In this document: positions 54,583 to 61,840 of the stretch, in pieces
How the letters are laid out: every line of letters begins with the position of its first letter
Position numbering within the stretch: the stretch's first letter is position 1
From: Piscinibacter sp047600445
GTDB lineage: Bacteria > Pseudomonadota > Gammaproteobacteria > Burkholderiales > Burkholderiaceae_C
Assembly (NCBI RefSeq): GCF_047600445.1
Contig: NZ_JASGKT010000002.1
Location: 1,860,001-1,924,000 of the forward strand
Length of the DNA: 64,000 nt
Reading direction: 5' to 3'
Made by a program: the position numbers and the translations under genes
The notes under the pieces: model-generated
Seen by the model: the letters and a program-made list of their open reading frames with translations, nothing else
What the model was told of the DNA's origin: nothing
Database searches by the model: none

Positions 54583-55209
54583 CTACTTGGTGCCGAAGAT
54601 CTTGTCGCCCGCGTCGCCCAGGCCGGGGATGATGTAGCCGAGTTCGTCGAGGTGGCTGTCGATCGCGGCCGTCCAGCAGCGAACATCCGGATGCGCCTGC
54701 TGCAGCGCCGCAACGCCTTCCGGCGCGGCCACCAGCACCAGCGCGCGCACGTCCTTGCAGCCGCGGCGCTTGAGCAGGTCGATGGTGGCGATCATCGAGC
54801 CGGCGGTGGCCAGCATCGGGTCGACGATCAGCGCGGTGCGCTCGTCGAGGTGGCCGACGAACTTCTCGAAGTAGTGCTCGGGCTGCAGCGTCTCGTGGTT
54901 GCGCGACAGCCCGACCACGCTGACCTTGGCGCTGGGGATCATGTCGAGCACGCCGTCGAGCATGCCCAGCCCGGCGCGCAGGATGGGCACCACCGTCACC
55001 TTGCGCCCGGCGATGCGCTGCACCTCGGCCGGGCCGCTCCAGCAGGCTACGGTGACGGTTTCGAGCGGGAAGTCGGCGGTGGCCTCGTAGGCCAGCAGGC
55101 GCGCCAGCTCGCCGACCAGCTCGCGGAACTTCTTGGTCGAGATGTCGGACTCGCGCAGCAGACCGACCTTGTGCTTGACCAGCGGGTGGCGGACGTCGAT
55201 GACGGTCAT
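54583..55209 (-). CDS. upp: Uracil phosphoribosyltransferase
   Basis: A 208-residue salvage enzyme making UMP from uracil and PRPP. Seen: VRHPLVKHKVGLLRESD at the start, VPILRAGLGMLDGVLDMIPSAKV, the PRPP loop ALIVDPMLATAGSMIATIDLLK and the uracil-binding end YIIPGLGDAGDKIFGTK. Full length. ATG at 55209 gives the standard MTVIDVRHP. It marks the left edge of the lower-GC island that begins just upstream. Confidence 0.97.
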   Translation of the reverse strand: MTVIDVRHPLVKHKVGLLRESDISTKKFRELVGELARLLAYEATADFPLETVTVACWSGPAEVQRIAGRKVTVVPILRAGLGMLDGVLDMIPSAKVSVVGLSRNHETLQPEHYFEKFVGHLDERTALIVDPMLATAGSMIATIDLLKRRGCKDVRALVLVAAPEGVAALQQAHPDVRCWTAAIDSHLDELGYIIPGLGDAGDKIFGTK

Positions 55210-55359
55210 ATTGGCTGTCGTTTCGTTGAGTCCGGACAGTCTAGTGCCAGCAATTATCGTGCGGTCCTCTTCGTCTTCGCTTTCTGCGATGACGATCATT
55301 GCGCCGGCGAACGACCCCGCATGCATTTCAGTTCGCGATCCTGTTGTTCCACGGTCCCC

Positions 55360-56637
55360 TCAGGAAACAGTTGTCTCGAGCGGGCACGGTTCGACGACAT
55401 CCAGATTAGCAACCTGCGCGCGTCTCGCCATCACACAACATCGGTAGGCAACGAGGAGGACGATGCCTCCCACGACGCCTGGAGTGGCCCACAGCCAGTA
55501 CAACTGCTCAGTATCCAGTTGATCCAGCGCGACGCCATTGACGAGACAGGCCAGTGCGTTACCCACAGCACCTCCGCTGATAGTTGTGCCAAAAACGCGC
55601 CCCAATACCTGATGATCAAAGGTAGCCGCTAGCAACGAGTCTGCCGACGGGATTGCGAGGCATTGACTCACGCAGAAGAACACCGCAAGCACACCGCTGG
55701 CGATCGCTCCATGATCAGCGGGTACGAGTGAGAATGCCGTGAAACCTACCGCCGCCAGCAAGAGACCACCAAAGTACAGTTGAGCTAATTGCTCTGGAGG
55801 ATGAGCCTTGATGCGGACACCGATAACTGGAAGCGCAACGATCAGCGCCGCCGACTGTGCAACAAAAAAGACCGATGTGTAGGCGGAATGGCCGAAGACC
55901 CGCGCGCAATAAATAGCCAAGCTAAGGTACACCGTTGTTGACAGGTAGCCAAGTACTCCGGCAGCCACCGCGAAGGCCCGCAAGGCTGGCCCACGCGGTA
56001 CTGGCAGATTGCGCGCCGTGCTACCGTGTGTTGTGGCGTCATCAGCCCCGGCAGGTACGGGCGCTAGCAGCAACGCTAGCAGCGCCGCTGCGAGATAGGC
56101 TAGCGCGGCCGCCTCGGGCAGTCCAGCACCGTCGCGTGAGAATGCCCACAGGCCACCGGCGGCAGTGCCAGCCAGCATGCCGAGGTTGTAAGCCGCACTG
56201 GATCCGCTGTAGACACGCGTTAGTCCGCCTTTCGGAAAGCTACGAGCGATATGCGTGCGATTGAGCAACTGGAAGGCTGCGCCGGCGATGCTCAGGCCTA
56301 TGCAAGCCGGCACAGCTGCCGACAAGCCGGCGTGCTTTGGAGACCAAGCGAGCAAACCGGCGGAGAAGGCACCCGCTAACAACGTCACCGGCATCAGTCG
56401 TCGACGAGGCCAGCGGTCGGCCATGCGTCCGATCGGGCTCGCGAACAGCCGCCCGGCAACGAATACGAGACTTGCGATCACGGCTGCTGCCATTGCCGAC
56501 AACGCCATGTCGCGGGTCAGCATCAGCATCAAGTACGGAACCACCAGCAGTGATGCGGCACTCGCCATGAAGCGTAGTGCCAGCAACAGAGCAACTTGAC
56601 TCTGCTGCTCGCGCGTGAAATCGGAACATCGGAACAT
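55360..56637 (-). CDS. MFS transporter of the quorum/peptide locus
   Basis: A 425-residue inner-membrane protein with 12 helices: FMASAASLLVVPYLMLMLT, motif A-like IGRMADRWPRRRLMPVTLLAG, FFVAQSAALIVALPVIGV and a C-terminal hydrophilic tail. It resembles multidrug/peptide-type MFS exporters. It is last in the row luxI-peptide-two TPR-like genes on the minus strand, 11 bases after the second TPR-like gene, so export of the peptide or its product is my inference. Codon use is less GC-biased than in the flanking MFS at 51775. Start at 56637 follows the upstream stop. Confidence 0.82.
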   Translation of the reverse strand: MFRCSDFTREQQSQVALLLALRFMASAASLLVVPYLMLMLTRDMALSAMAAAVIASLVFVAGRLFASPIGRMADRWPRRRLMPVTLLAGAFSAGLLAWSPKHAGLSAAVPACIGLSIAGAAFQLLNRTHIARSFPKGGLTRVYSGSSAAYNLGMLAGTAAGGLWAFSRDGAGLPEAAALAYLAAALLALLLAPVPAGADDATTHGSTARNLPVPRGPALRAFAVAAGVLGYLSTTVYLSLAIYCARVFGHSAYTSVFFVAQSAALIVALPVIGVRIKAHPPEQLAQLYFGGLLLAAVGFTAFSLVPADHGAIASGVLAVFFCVSQCLAIPSADSLLAATFDHQVLGRVFGTTISGGAVGNALACLVNGVALDQLDTEQLYWLWATPGVVGGIVLLVAYRCCVMARRAQVANLDVVEPCPLETTVS

Positions 56638-56648
56638 GGTGCTCGCCC

Positions 56649-57872
56649 TCACGCAGCATGCGTCTCGACCAGCGCAGCGAGGCCAGACACTGGTGCCAGC
56701 GCGCACAATTGTCTAAGCGCCGAGCTGCATAGTGGATCGATACTCAACGCACGCTGGTAGTACAGGCATGCCATCGCTTCGTGCCCCTGCAGTCGCTCGC
56801 ATTCACCGACCATGTAGCTGGACAAAGCCGCGCCCGGCGGCGCGAACGCAGCAGCGCGTGAGTAACAATCCTCGGCGTCCTCGTAGTGACCTAGGTCGAG
56901 CCGCACCTCGCCGAGCTCAATCCAGCGCACGGGGTCTGAGGGGTCGATGCTGCAACCCTCGGCAAGGCGTTCGTGGGCCAGCTCGAGGTCACCGATCCAG
57001 CGCGCCTCCTTGGAGCGGCTCTGCAACACTGGCAGCATGTTCTCGCGCCAAATTAGTTCGTCAATCTCGTCACGTGGCACCATCGCTCTCGCGTGCTGTT
57101 CGCAGAGTTCCATTTCTCGCATGACTGCCTCGCGCTGCCCGAGCAAGAAGGGAACGTACGACGCTCCCCGGTAAAAGCGACTCGCAAGCAGATGCCCGTT
57201 GAAGCTGTCAGTGCCGTGTAGCGCTAGTTGCGCGTCCAGCTCGCGATGCGCCTCCTCACGCCAAGACTGTGCAGCGCTGACGTCGTAGGTGCTCTTCCCG
57301 TACTGCACAACCAAGTTCATCAATGCATCGAAACGCACTATCGAACCGCGGGGCACATGTGTCGCGATTTTCTTGAATCCTTCTAGCGAGAATGGCTGCA
57401 AGCCCTCAAGTGCAAGGATAAGACTGCTCGCCGCGATACTGCCGGCGATCGACGCGGCGTCGCGATCGGCGGCAAGTTCGGTCGAATCTGGCATGCGACC
57501 GAGCTTAAGCACCAGTTGGAAGTAGCCCAGCGAGAGCAGTAGGCCTAGTACTCGCGCGCGTTGCTGCAGCGACAGCGAAGGGCAGGTGCGCACGCGCTCG
57601 CACAGTTGCATCCAAGCTGGAGTCACCAAATCTGAGTCCAACGAGAACGGGTGTGTCGGGGCGAGATTGCGACGGCCGCCGATTTCAGCCTGAAGCGACT
57701 CACGGAATGCGGGCGGCAGAATGCGCTGCAAGTTGCGGGGCGGGAGGGACTCATCGACCACGCGGCACCAAGATAGATAGGGGCGCCATGCGTGCAGCGG
57801 TGCTGCAGCCTCCGGGCGATAGAGGGTGAAGTAGGACGCGACGAGGGTCTCGCCTAGGGTTGGGATATTCAT
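56649..57872 (-). CDS. TPR-like protein B of the quorum/peptide locus
   Basis: A 407-residue soluble protein, helical throughout, without signal peptide. N-terminal part: PYLSWCRVVDESLPP and PPAFRESL at about 53; middle: SLSLQQRARVLGLLLSLGYFQLVLKLG; C-terminal TPR-like repeats: VRWIELGEVRLDLGHYEDAEDCYSRAAAFAPPGAA and ACLYYQRALSIDPLCSSALRQL. It is a paralogue of the gene upstream (57896-59101): both have PP[AG]FRE at residue about 52-53 and closely similar C-terminal repeats. ATG 57872 follows GGAGAAAGTG. No enzymatic motif recognised. TPR folds bind peptides, so binding the adjacent 40-residue peptide is plausible. Confidence 0.7.
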   Translation of the reverse strand: MNIPTLGETLVASYFTLYRPEAAAPLHAWRPYLSWCRVVDESLPPRNLQRILPPAFRESLQAEIGGRRNLAPTHPFSLDSDLVTPAWMQLCERVRTCPSLSLQQRARVLGLLLSLGYFQLVLKLGRMPDSTELAADRDAASIAGSIAASSLILALEGLQPFSLEGFKKIATHVPRGSIVRFDALMNLVVQYGKSTYDVSAAQSWREEAHRELDAQLALHGTDSFNGHLLASRFYRGASYVPFLLGQREAVMREMELCEQHARAMVPRDEIDELIWRENMLPVLQSRSKEARWIGDLELAHERLAEGCSIDPSDPVRWIELGEVRLDLGHYEDAEDCYSRAAAFAPPGAALSSYMVGECERLQGHEAMACLYYQRALSIDPLCSSALRQLCALAPVSGLAALVETHAA

Positions 57873-57895
57873 CACTTTCTCCGGCTCCGATATCG

Positions 57896-59101
57896 TCAGG
57901 TGGCGCTGGCGCGTTCCGCCCAGGTCTGAAGTGGCGCTGAGCAACCTTGAGCATGCGCAACATATAGCGCTTGCCGTACGGAAGAGACTGCCAACCTGTC
58001 CTGGCGCTGGCTTTGAACGTAAGCGGCCAGTGCGGGCGCCTTTCGCCCGGCGAGCCGGAAAGCCTCACCGGCCATGAACATCGCCAGTGCCGACCCAAGC
58101 GGCGCATATGCATCGGCCTCAAGATAGCGACGTGCCGCTTCAAGCCACTGAGCGCGAGCGAGTAGCACTTCACCGAGTTCAATTAGGGCTGCCGACTGCT
58201 GTGGGAACATCGTTACAAGCGTTATCGCGTAGTCGCACGCACGGTCCGTGTCGCCGACGTGCAAATACTCTTTAGTGCGACTCTCGTACACGGAGAACAG
58301 GTTCTCTGTACGTAGGAACGCCTCGATCGAATTTCCCGGACGCGCATGCTCGCCTAGTTGTTGAGCTCGATCCATCTCGCGATGCATGCGTGGGATGCAC
58401 CGCACACGCTGCGAATGCATCGCCGCGGCCCGCCAGATCCGCGACTGAAGAGACAGAGACAGGAAGTCGTCGCGGGTGGACAGGACACGCGCCTGCGCCA
58501 CGAGCCACTCATATTCGGAAGCAGCGCTGCGCCCACTATATTGGAGCGTGAGTAGGAACGCGTTTATGCCAGCGGCGATGCGCAGGGCTGGCTTCAACCG
58601 GCCGTCCACCGCGATAGCATGACAGATGCCCAAATAGCGCTCGTGATCGATCGACGCACGATGACCTGTGCGGTGCAACCCTACTTCGACCGAGACCCTC
58701 GTCAGTCGCAGGTGCGGATCGTCACCATCGTCGGCGAGTAGTTGCCCGAGGCGCTCGTAGTCACCGAGCATCAGCAGTACGCGGGCAGCCTGACACCGCC
58801 GCCGCAGTGGCAGTTGCCTCCACTGGACCACAGCCTCGGACACGGCGCGGCAAGTATCGTTGGGATGATAGCGTCTGGTGCCGTCAAAGAGTGCGGCATC
58901 TGCACCGAGATGTGCTGCCGCGCAAACCTGTTCGCGAAAACCGGGCGGGTGACGACGCTGTATCCAGATCGGATAGAACTCGTCGTTGAGCAACGCAGTC
59001 GCACTGCGCGCCACTGCGTTGGAGAAGAACTCTGCAGTCGCGCTCTCGACCAAGTCGATCACGGGGCGGTGCAGGCGCAACCGGAGGGCAACGGCATGCA
59101 T
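57896..59101 (-). CDS. TPR-like protein A of the quorum/peptide locus
   Basis: A 401-residue helical protein. It shares with its neighbour PPGFRE at residue 52, LPLRRRCQAARVLLMLGDYERLGQLL, and a C-terminal repeat block AALIELGEVLLARAQWLEAARRYLEADAYAPLGSALAMFMAGEAFRLAG (split TPR helices). ATG at 59101 is preferred: it has GAGAGG six bases ahead and makes the paralogues align to within one residue; an in-frame ATG at 59155 is the alternative. It begins 77 bases after the 40-residue peptide gene. No catalytic motif is seen. Role unknown; peptide binding or maturation is an inference. Confidence 0.7.
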   Translation of the reverse strand: MHAVALRLRLHRPVIDLVESATAEFFSNAVARSATALLNDEFYPIWIQRRHPPGFREQVCAAAHLGADAALFDGTRRYHPNDTCRAVSEAVVQWRQLPLRRRCQAARVLLMLGDYERLGQLLADDGDDPHLRLTRVSVEVGLHRTGHRASIDHERYLGICHAIAVDGRLKPALRIAAGINAFLLTLQYSGRSAASEYEWLVAQARVLSTRDDFLSLSLQSRIWRAAAMHSQRVRCIPRMHREMDRAQQLGEHARPGNSIEAFLRTENLFSVYESRTKEYLHVGDTDRACDYAITLVTMFPQQSAALIELGEVLLARAQWLEAARRYLEADAYAPLGSALAMFMAGEAFRLAGRKAPALAAYVQSQRQDRLAVSSVRQALYVAHAQGCSAPLQTWAERASAT

Positions 59102-59178
59102 GAGAGACCTCTCGCATGTAACAACAGATTTGATTGAAAAGGAGGCAGATGTCATGCACCTGCCCCCGTTTGTTTCAC

Positions 59179-59301
59179 TCAGTGAGCGTCTGACGAGAAC
59201 AGCGTGCCGAAGTCCCGCGTCTTACGTAGAGTCTCGAAACGAACATATGCCGGAGCGACCGGCTTCGCCGGAGCTTGAGTCTTGACGGGTTGCGTTTGCA
59301 T
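59179..59301 (-). CDS. Candidate 40-residue precursor or signal peptide gene
   Basis: A short reading frame preceded by AAGGAGT eight bases before its ATG, a near-perfect ribosome binding site. The product has two parts: residues 1-18 are Pro/Ala/Lys/Gln-rich (MQTQPVKTQAPAKPVAPA), and residues 19-40 are charged and aromatic (YVRFETLRKTRDFGTLFSSD then AH). It has no Cys, no signal peptide and no membrane helix. It lies between luxI and the paralogous TPR-like genes, all on one strand, with an MFS gene at the end. It looks like a leader-plus-core peptide or a secreted signal. No known RiPP class motif was recognised. Existence as a protein is inferred from the binding site and context. Confidence 0.65.
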   Translation of the reverse strand: MQTQPVKTQAPAKPVAPAYVRFETLRKTRDFGTLFSSDAH

Positions 59302-59324
59302 GATCGCTACTCCTTGGTGACATT

Positions 59325-59355
59325 GAAAAAACCACCAGCTCACATGGCTGGCGGT
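59325..59355 (-). terminator. Rho-independent terminator-like hairpin between luxI and the peptide gene
   Basis: On the minus strand a nine-pair stem (one G-T) is formed by 59355-59347 and 59339-59331 with a seven-base loop, followed by six T residues (59331-59326). It lies 32 bases past the luxI stop. It would end luxI transcripts, so the peptide genes would need their own promoter or anti-termination. Confidence 0.7.
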
Positions 59356-59372
59356 ACTGCCAGAGAGGCAGT
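59356..59372. promoter_or_regulatory. 17-base dyad, possible LuxR operator
   Basis: actgccagagaggcagt is a perfect six-base inverted repeat with a five-base centre. It resembles the CT-N12-AG lux-box pattern (ACTGCCAG...), but is one base shorter. It lies 55 bases before the peptide ATG, near where a LuxR site would sit for a promoter at about 59320. Operator function is only a possibility. Confidence 0.35.
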
Positions 59373-59387
59373 CCGTTGTGGGACGGA

Positions 59388-60050
59388 TCACGTCCGTAGG
59401 GCTTGATCAGACAGAAGGCCGTCCCGGAACTCCATCCGTAAGCCGGCCGGCCTCGGCGGATGCGCTTGTTGTACTTGTCCCTCGGCCAGCAGATGCATGT
59501 TGGACTCTTTGCAACTCATTGCTGCAGCGACCAACAGTCCCGCCGAAGTCCGCTTCGTCGGACCGAGGCGCCGCGTGTCCATGCCCCAGCGGCGCGACAG
59601 CCGTTCGACAGCGACAGTCGTGCAAAAGACAAGCGTGTGTGCCCCTTGGGCCTGCGTCACGCGCATTGCCTCAAGCAGCAGTGCCTTTCCGACGATCGTA
59701 GAGATATCGGGGCTAGCGTCTCCGTGGCGCAGGTCCGTCGCAGCATAGCGTGACAGCTCCCAGACCTCCTCATCGCAAGGTGCCGAGCCGCCGTTGAGCA
59801 GGTCCGGGAACACCGAGCGCAGCAAGTAGGGTCGAGTCGTTGGCAGCAACCGTGCGTAGCCGACGATAGTGTTGACCTCGGTCGCGACCACGTGCCGCGT
59901 ATAGGCCACGTCGAACCCATCTTGGTCGTGGTCATGTGGGACTGGCAGATCCCAGCCAAGTTGGCCAACGAACACCCGGTAGCGGTAGCGTGCAATATCG
60001 CAGCGGCTCGAATCCGTCAGTTCGGAATCAGCAAAACAGGCGATTCGCAT
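59388..60050 (-). CDS. Acyl-homoserine-lactone synthase (LuxI family)
   Basis: A 220-residue GNAT-fold synthase that makes AHL from SAM and an acyl carrier. All family key residues are present: R23, F27 and W33 (RYRYRVFVGQLGW), D44 and D47 (DQDGFD), R67 (GYARLLPT), F81, and E98-x2-R101 (WELSRYA). ATG at 60050 has GGAGG six bases ahead; an in-frame ATG at 60116 is upstream. Divergent from the DUF4902-type/luxR genes. The acyl chain cannot be predicted reliably. First gene in the row leading to the peptide, TPR-like and MFS genes. Confidence 0.93.
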   Translation of the reverse strand: MRIACFADSELTDSSRCDIARYRYRVFVGQLGWDLPVPHDHDQDGFDVAYTRHVVATEVNTIVGYARLLPTTRPYLLRSVFPDLLNGGSAPCDEEVWELSRYAATDLRHGDASPDISTIVGKALLLEAMRVTQAQGAHTLVFCTTVAVERLSRRWGMDTRRLGPTKRTSAGLLVAAAMSCKESNMHLLAEGQVQQAHPPRPAGLRMEFRDGLLSDQALRT

Positions 60051-60198
60051 GTCGACCCTCCGGTGAGACACGTGCTGTGTGTTCGGAATTTCAGTCGGTG
60101 CGGCTCGCTTCTTCAACTATGAAACCTGATAGGGTCAAACCGTCGGTCGGTTGCCTACACTGCTGAGGGACATCTAGTCCATCACCCTGCCACTAGGA

Positions 60199-60738
60199 AT
60201 GAACATCGATGGCTATCTGTGCGTGTCACTGCCCGAACTGCCGTGGCTATGCTTCAGGCACCTTGAGACAGCTATGGATTTCGATGACGGGCTACTGTCG
60301 GACGCACGGCTCCGCTGGTCGCCAACAGCACTGAGCGACATCTGCGGCTACACCGAGTGGGCTATCCACGACTGGCCGGCGGCTTCGCTCGGCTGGGACT
60401 GGATAATGTTGCTGCCCAAGGAAGAATTGACGGTGCGCCAGCATTCGATACGAACCAATCTGCGGGTGATCGATGCCAATGGCAAATCGCTAGGCATGGC
60501 GCGCTCACTGGAGCTTCTGCACAAGGTGATAGATACACTGCCCTGGCAGCAGCACGTCGTCAAGACCATACACGCGGTGTGCGTCAACCCCATTAAGCAC
60601 AGCCTGGACGCTACTCAGCCCTCGCCCGTAGACTTGATTACTGGCGACGGCTCAACGCCGTCGACTAGCGGGGGGGAGCGTGCGCGGTTGGCAGATGGCC
60701 CAGTTGCACCTCATCAGGGGCGCGACCACGAGCGATGA
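60199..60738 (+). CDS. DUF4902-type protein
   Basis: A 179-residue cytoplasmic protein. The central part, ICGYTEWAIHDWPAASLGWDWIM, then IRTNLRVIDANGKSLG and PWQQHVVKTI, matches the pattern I recall for DUF4902 (GYTEW, GWDW, WQ). This family is found in Burkholderia and Ralstonia, often near LuxI/LuxR genes. The C-terminal about 35 residues look disordered, and the end overlaps the luxR start by 59 bases. Function unknown; a modulator of AHL signalling is suggested by position. The ATG has TAGGA right before it. Confidence 0.7.
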   Translation: MNIDGYLCVSLPELPWLCFRHLETAMDFDDGLLSDARLRWSPTALSDICGYTEWAIHDWPAASLGWDWIMLLPKEELTVRQHSIRTNLRVIDANGKSLGMARSLELLHKVIDTLPWQQHVVKTIHAVCVNPIKHSLDATQPSPVDLITGDGSTPSTSGGERARLADGPVAPHQGRDHER

Positions 60739-61396
60739 AACCTTCACAGCCGTAGCAGCTGAGGCACAGCGGCTCGGCTTTGAATTCTGCTCGTTCGGGA
60801 TGAAGGCTCCGGTCCCACTGGCAGCGCCGCGCGTGATGTGGTGCAGCAACTACCCCGAGGCTTGGAAGCGTCGTTACGAAGCGCAGAATTACCTGTTGCA
60901 AGATCCCACAGTCAGGCATGCGATCACCAGCGATGCGCCGATCCTGTGGACCGATGAGCTATTCACATCCTGTCCGCAGCTGCGCTTGGAGGCCCAGGAG
61001 CATGGCTTGAATCATGGTTGGGCGCAACCCCGGCGCGACTTGCACGGCAACGTGAGCCTGCTGAGCTTTGTGCGCCGTGAGCCGGTCATCAACGCGGACG
61101 AGATCGCCGTAAAACAAGCACGGTTGCAGTGGCTGTCCTGTTTGTGTCACGAAGGCATGCTGAAAGTTTGGGGGGCGCGCCTGATAGGCAACATCGACAA
61201 CGACGCCCTGTCGGACCGCGAGTTGGACGTGCTGCGCTGGTCCTGCGACGGCAAGACATCAGCCGACATCGCGGTGATTCTCAGCATCTCGGAGGCTACC
61301 GTGAATTTTCACGTGCGCAACGCCTGCGCCAAACTCGGCACTAGTAGCAAAACTGCCGCCGCCGTACGGGCCGCGCTGCTGGGCCTGCTGTGGTAG
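60680..61396 (+). CDS. LuxR-family AHL receptor/transcription factor
   Basis: A 238-residue regulator. The autoinducer-binding domain holds W62, Y66, D75, P76 and W90, exactly five residues later than TraR's W57, Y61, D70, P71 and W85, so ligand binding is expected. The C-terminal HTH is ALSDRELDVLRWSCDGKTSADIAVILSISEATVNFHVRNACAKLG with E181, L185 and G191. GTG at 60680 follows GGGGGAG closely; ATG at 60695 is in frame and would remove only five residues. It likely responds to the AHL of the luxI gene here and controls this island. Confidence 0.92.
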   Translation: MRGWQMAQLHLIRGATTSDETFTAVAAEAQRLGFEFCSFGMKAPVPLAAPRVMWCSNYPEAWKRRYEAQNYLLQDPTVRHAITSDAPILWTDELFTSCPQLRLEAQEHGLNHGWAQPRRDLHGNVSLLSFVRREPVINADEIAVKQARLQWLSCLCHEGMLKVWGARLIGNIDNDALSDRELDVLRWSCDGKTSADIAVILSISEATVNFHVRNACAKLGTSSKTAAAVRAALLGLLW

Positions 61397-61518
61397 GCCG
61401 TTTCCAATGTCGGGACGCTCGAGATGGATGGGTTTAGCCACTGGATTAAACAACGATCGCCGGCGCGGGCCGCCGAGATCGGATAGCCTTGAGCCTCTTG
61501 CGCAGGCTGGAGGTCCTT

Positions 61519-61758
61519 GTGAGTAGCCCGAGCGCGTTGACGCCAGTTCCCCTCGCGGAGCTTGAAGCCACAGTTGCTCGCATGGAGTCACGGCTTTCAG
61601 CACACGAGTCAGGTTTAGTGATTTGTCTGATGGCGGCGTATCGTCAACTAGCCACTCGGTTTGAGCAAGACTTGGTTTCTCCACGTGACGTGGCCTTAGC
61701 CAAAGCAAGCACACTCATGCTGGTGCGAGAAATTGCAATGGGGCAGGATGTGATTTAG
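61519..61758 (+). CDS. Small hypothetical protein of the island
   Basis: A 79-residue protein, helical (LAELEATVARMESRLSAHESGLVICLMAAYRQLATRFEQDL; DVALAKASTLMLVREIAMGQ), no signal peptide. GTG at 61519 follows GGAGG by five bases, a good ribosome binding site. It lies 122 bases after luxR on the same strand. I recognise no family. The AT-richer codon use groups it with the island rather than with the following sirtuin gene. Confidence 0.55.
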   Translation: MSSPSALTPVPLAELEATVARMESRLSAHESGLVICLMAAYRQLATRFEQDLVSPRDVALAKASTLMLVREIAMGQDVI

Positions 61759-61764
61759 ACCACT

Positions 61765-61809
61765 CTGGGCCGCAGCCCAGGGGCCATGCCTCTTTGCGGG
61801 CGTGGCATG
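61765..61809. terminator. Two stem-loops between the island and the sirtuin gene
   Basis: CTGGGC-CGCA-GCCCAG (61765-61780) and CATGCC-N13-GGCATG (61785-61809) lie between the convergent orf of 79 residues and the sirtuin gene. The second is followed by TTGAGTTCT. Neither has a strong T run, so termination strength is uncertain. Confidence 0.4.
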
Positions 61810-61840
61810 TTGAGTTCTAGCATAGGCGCTTTCTGGCGCA

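Noticed and set aside
59179..59301. Lasso peptide, lanthipeptide, microviridin or thiopeptide precursor
   Set aside because: No Cys, no TxxPSD motif, no Thr at a leader -2 position followed by Gly, and no matching cyclase, ATP-grasp, LanM or YcaO gene nearby.
60051..60198. Lux box between luxI and the DUF4902-type gene
   Set aside because: I looked for CT-N12-AG dyads and found only AACCG-N5-CGGTT (about 60139-60153) and ACAC-N5-GTGT. Neither has lux-box spacing.
55210..61840. Mobile genomic island with attachment sites
   Set aside because: No integrase, no tRNA at the borders and no direct repeat that I could find at both ends.
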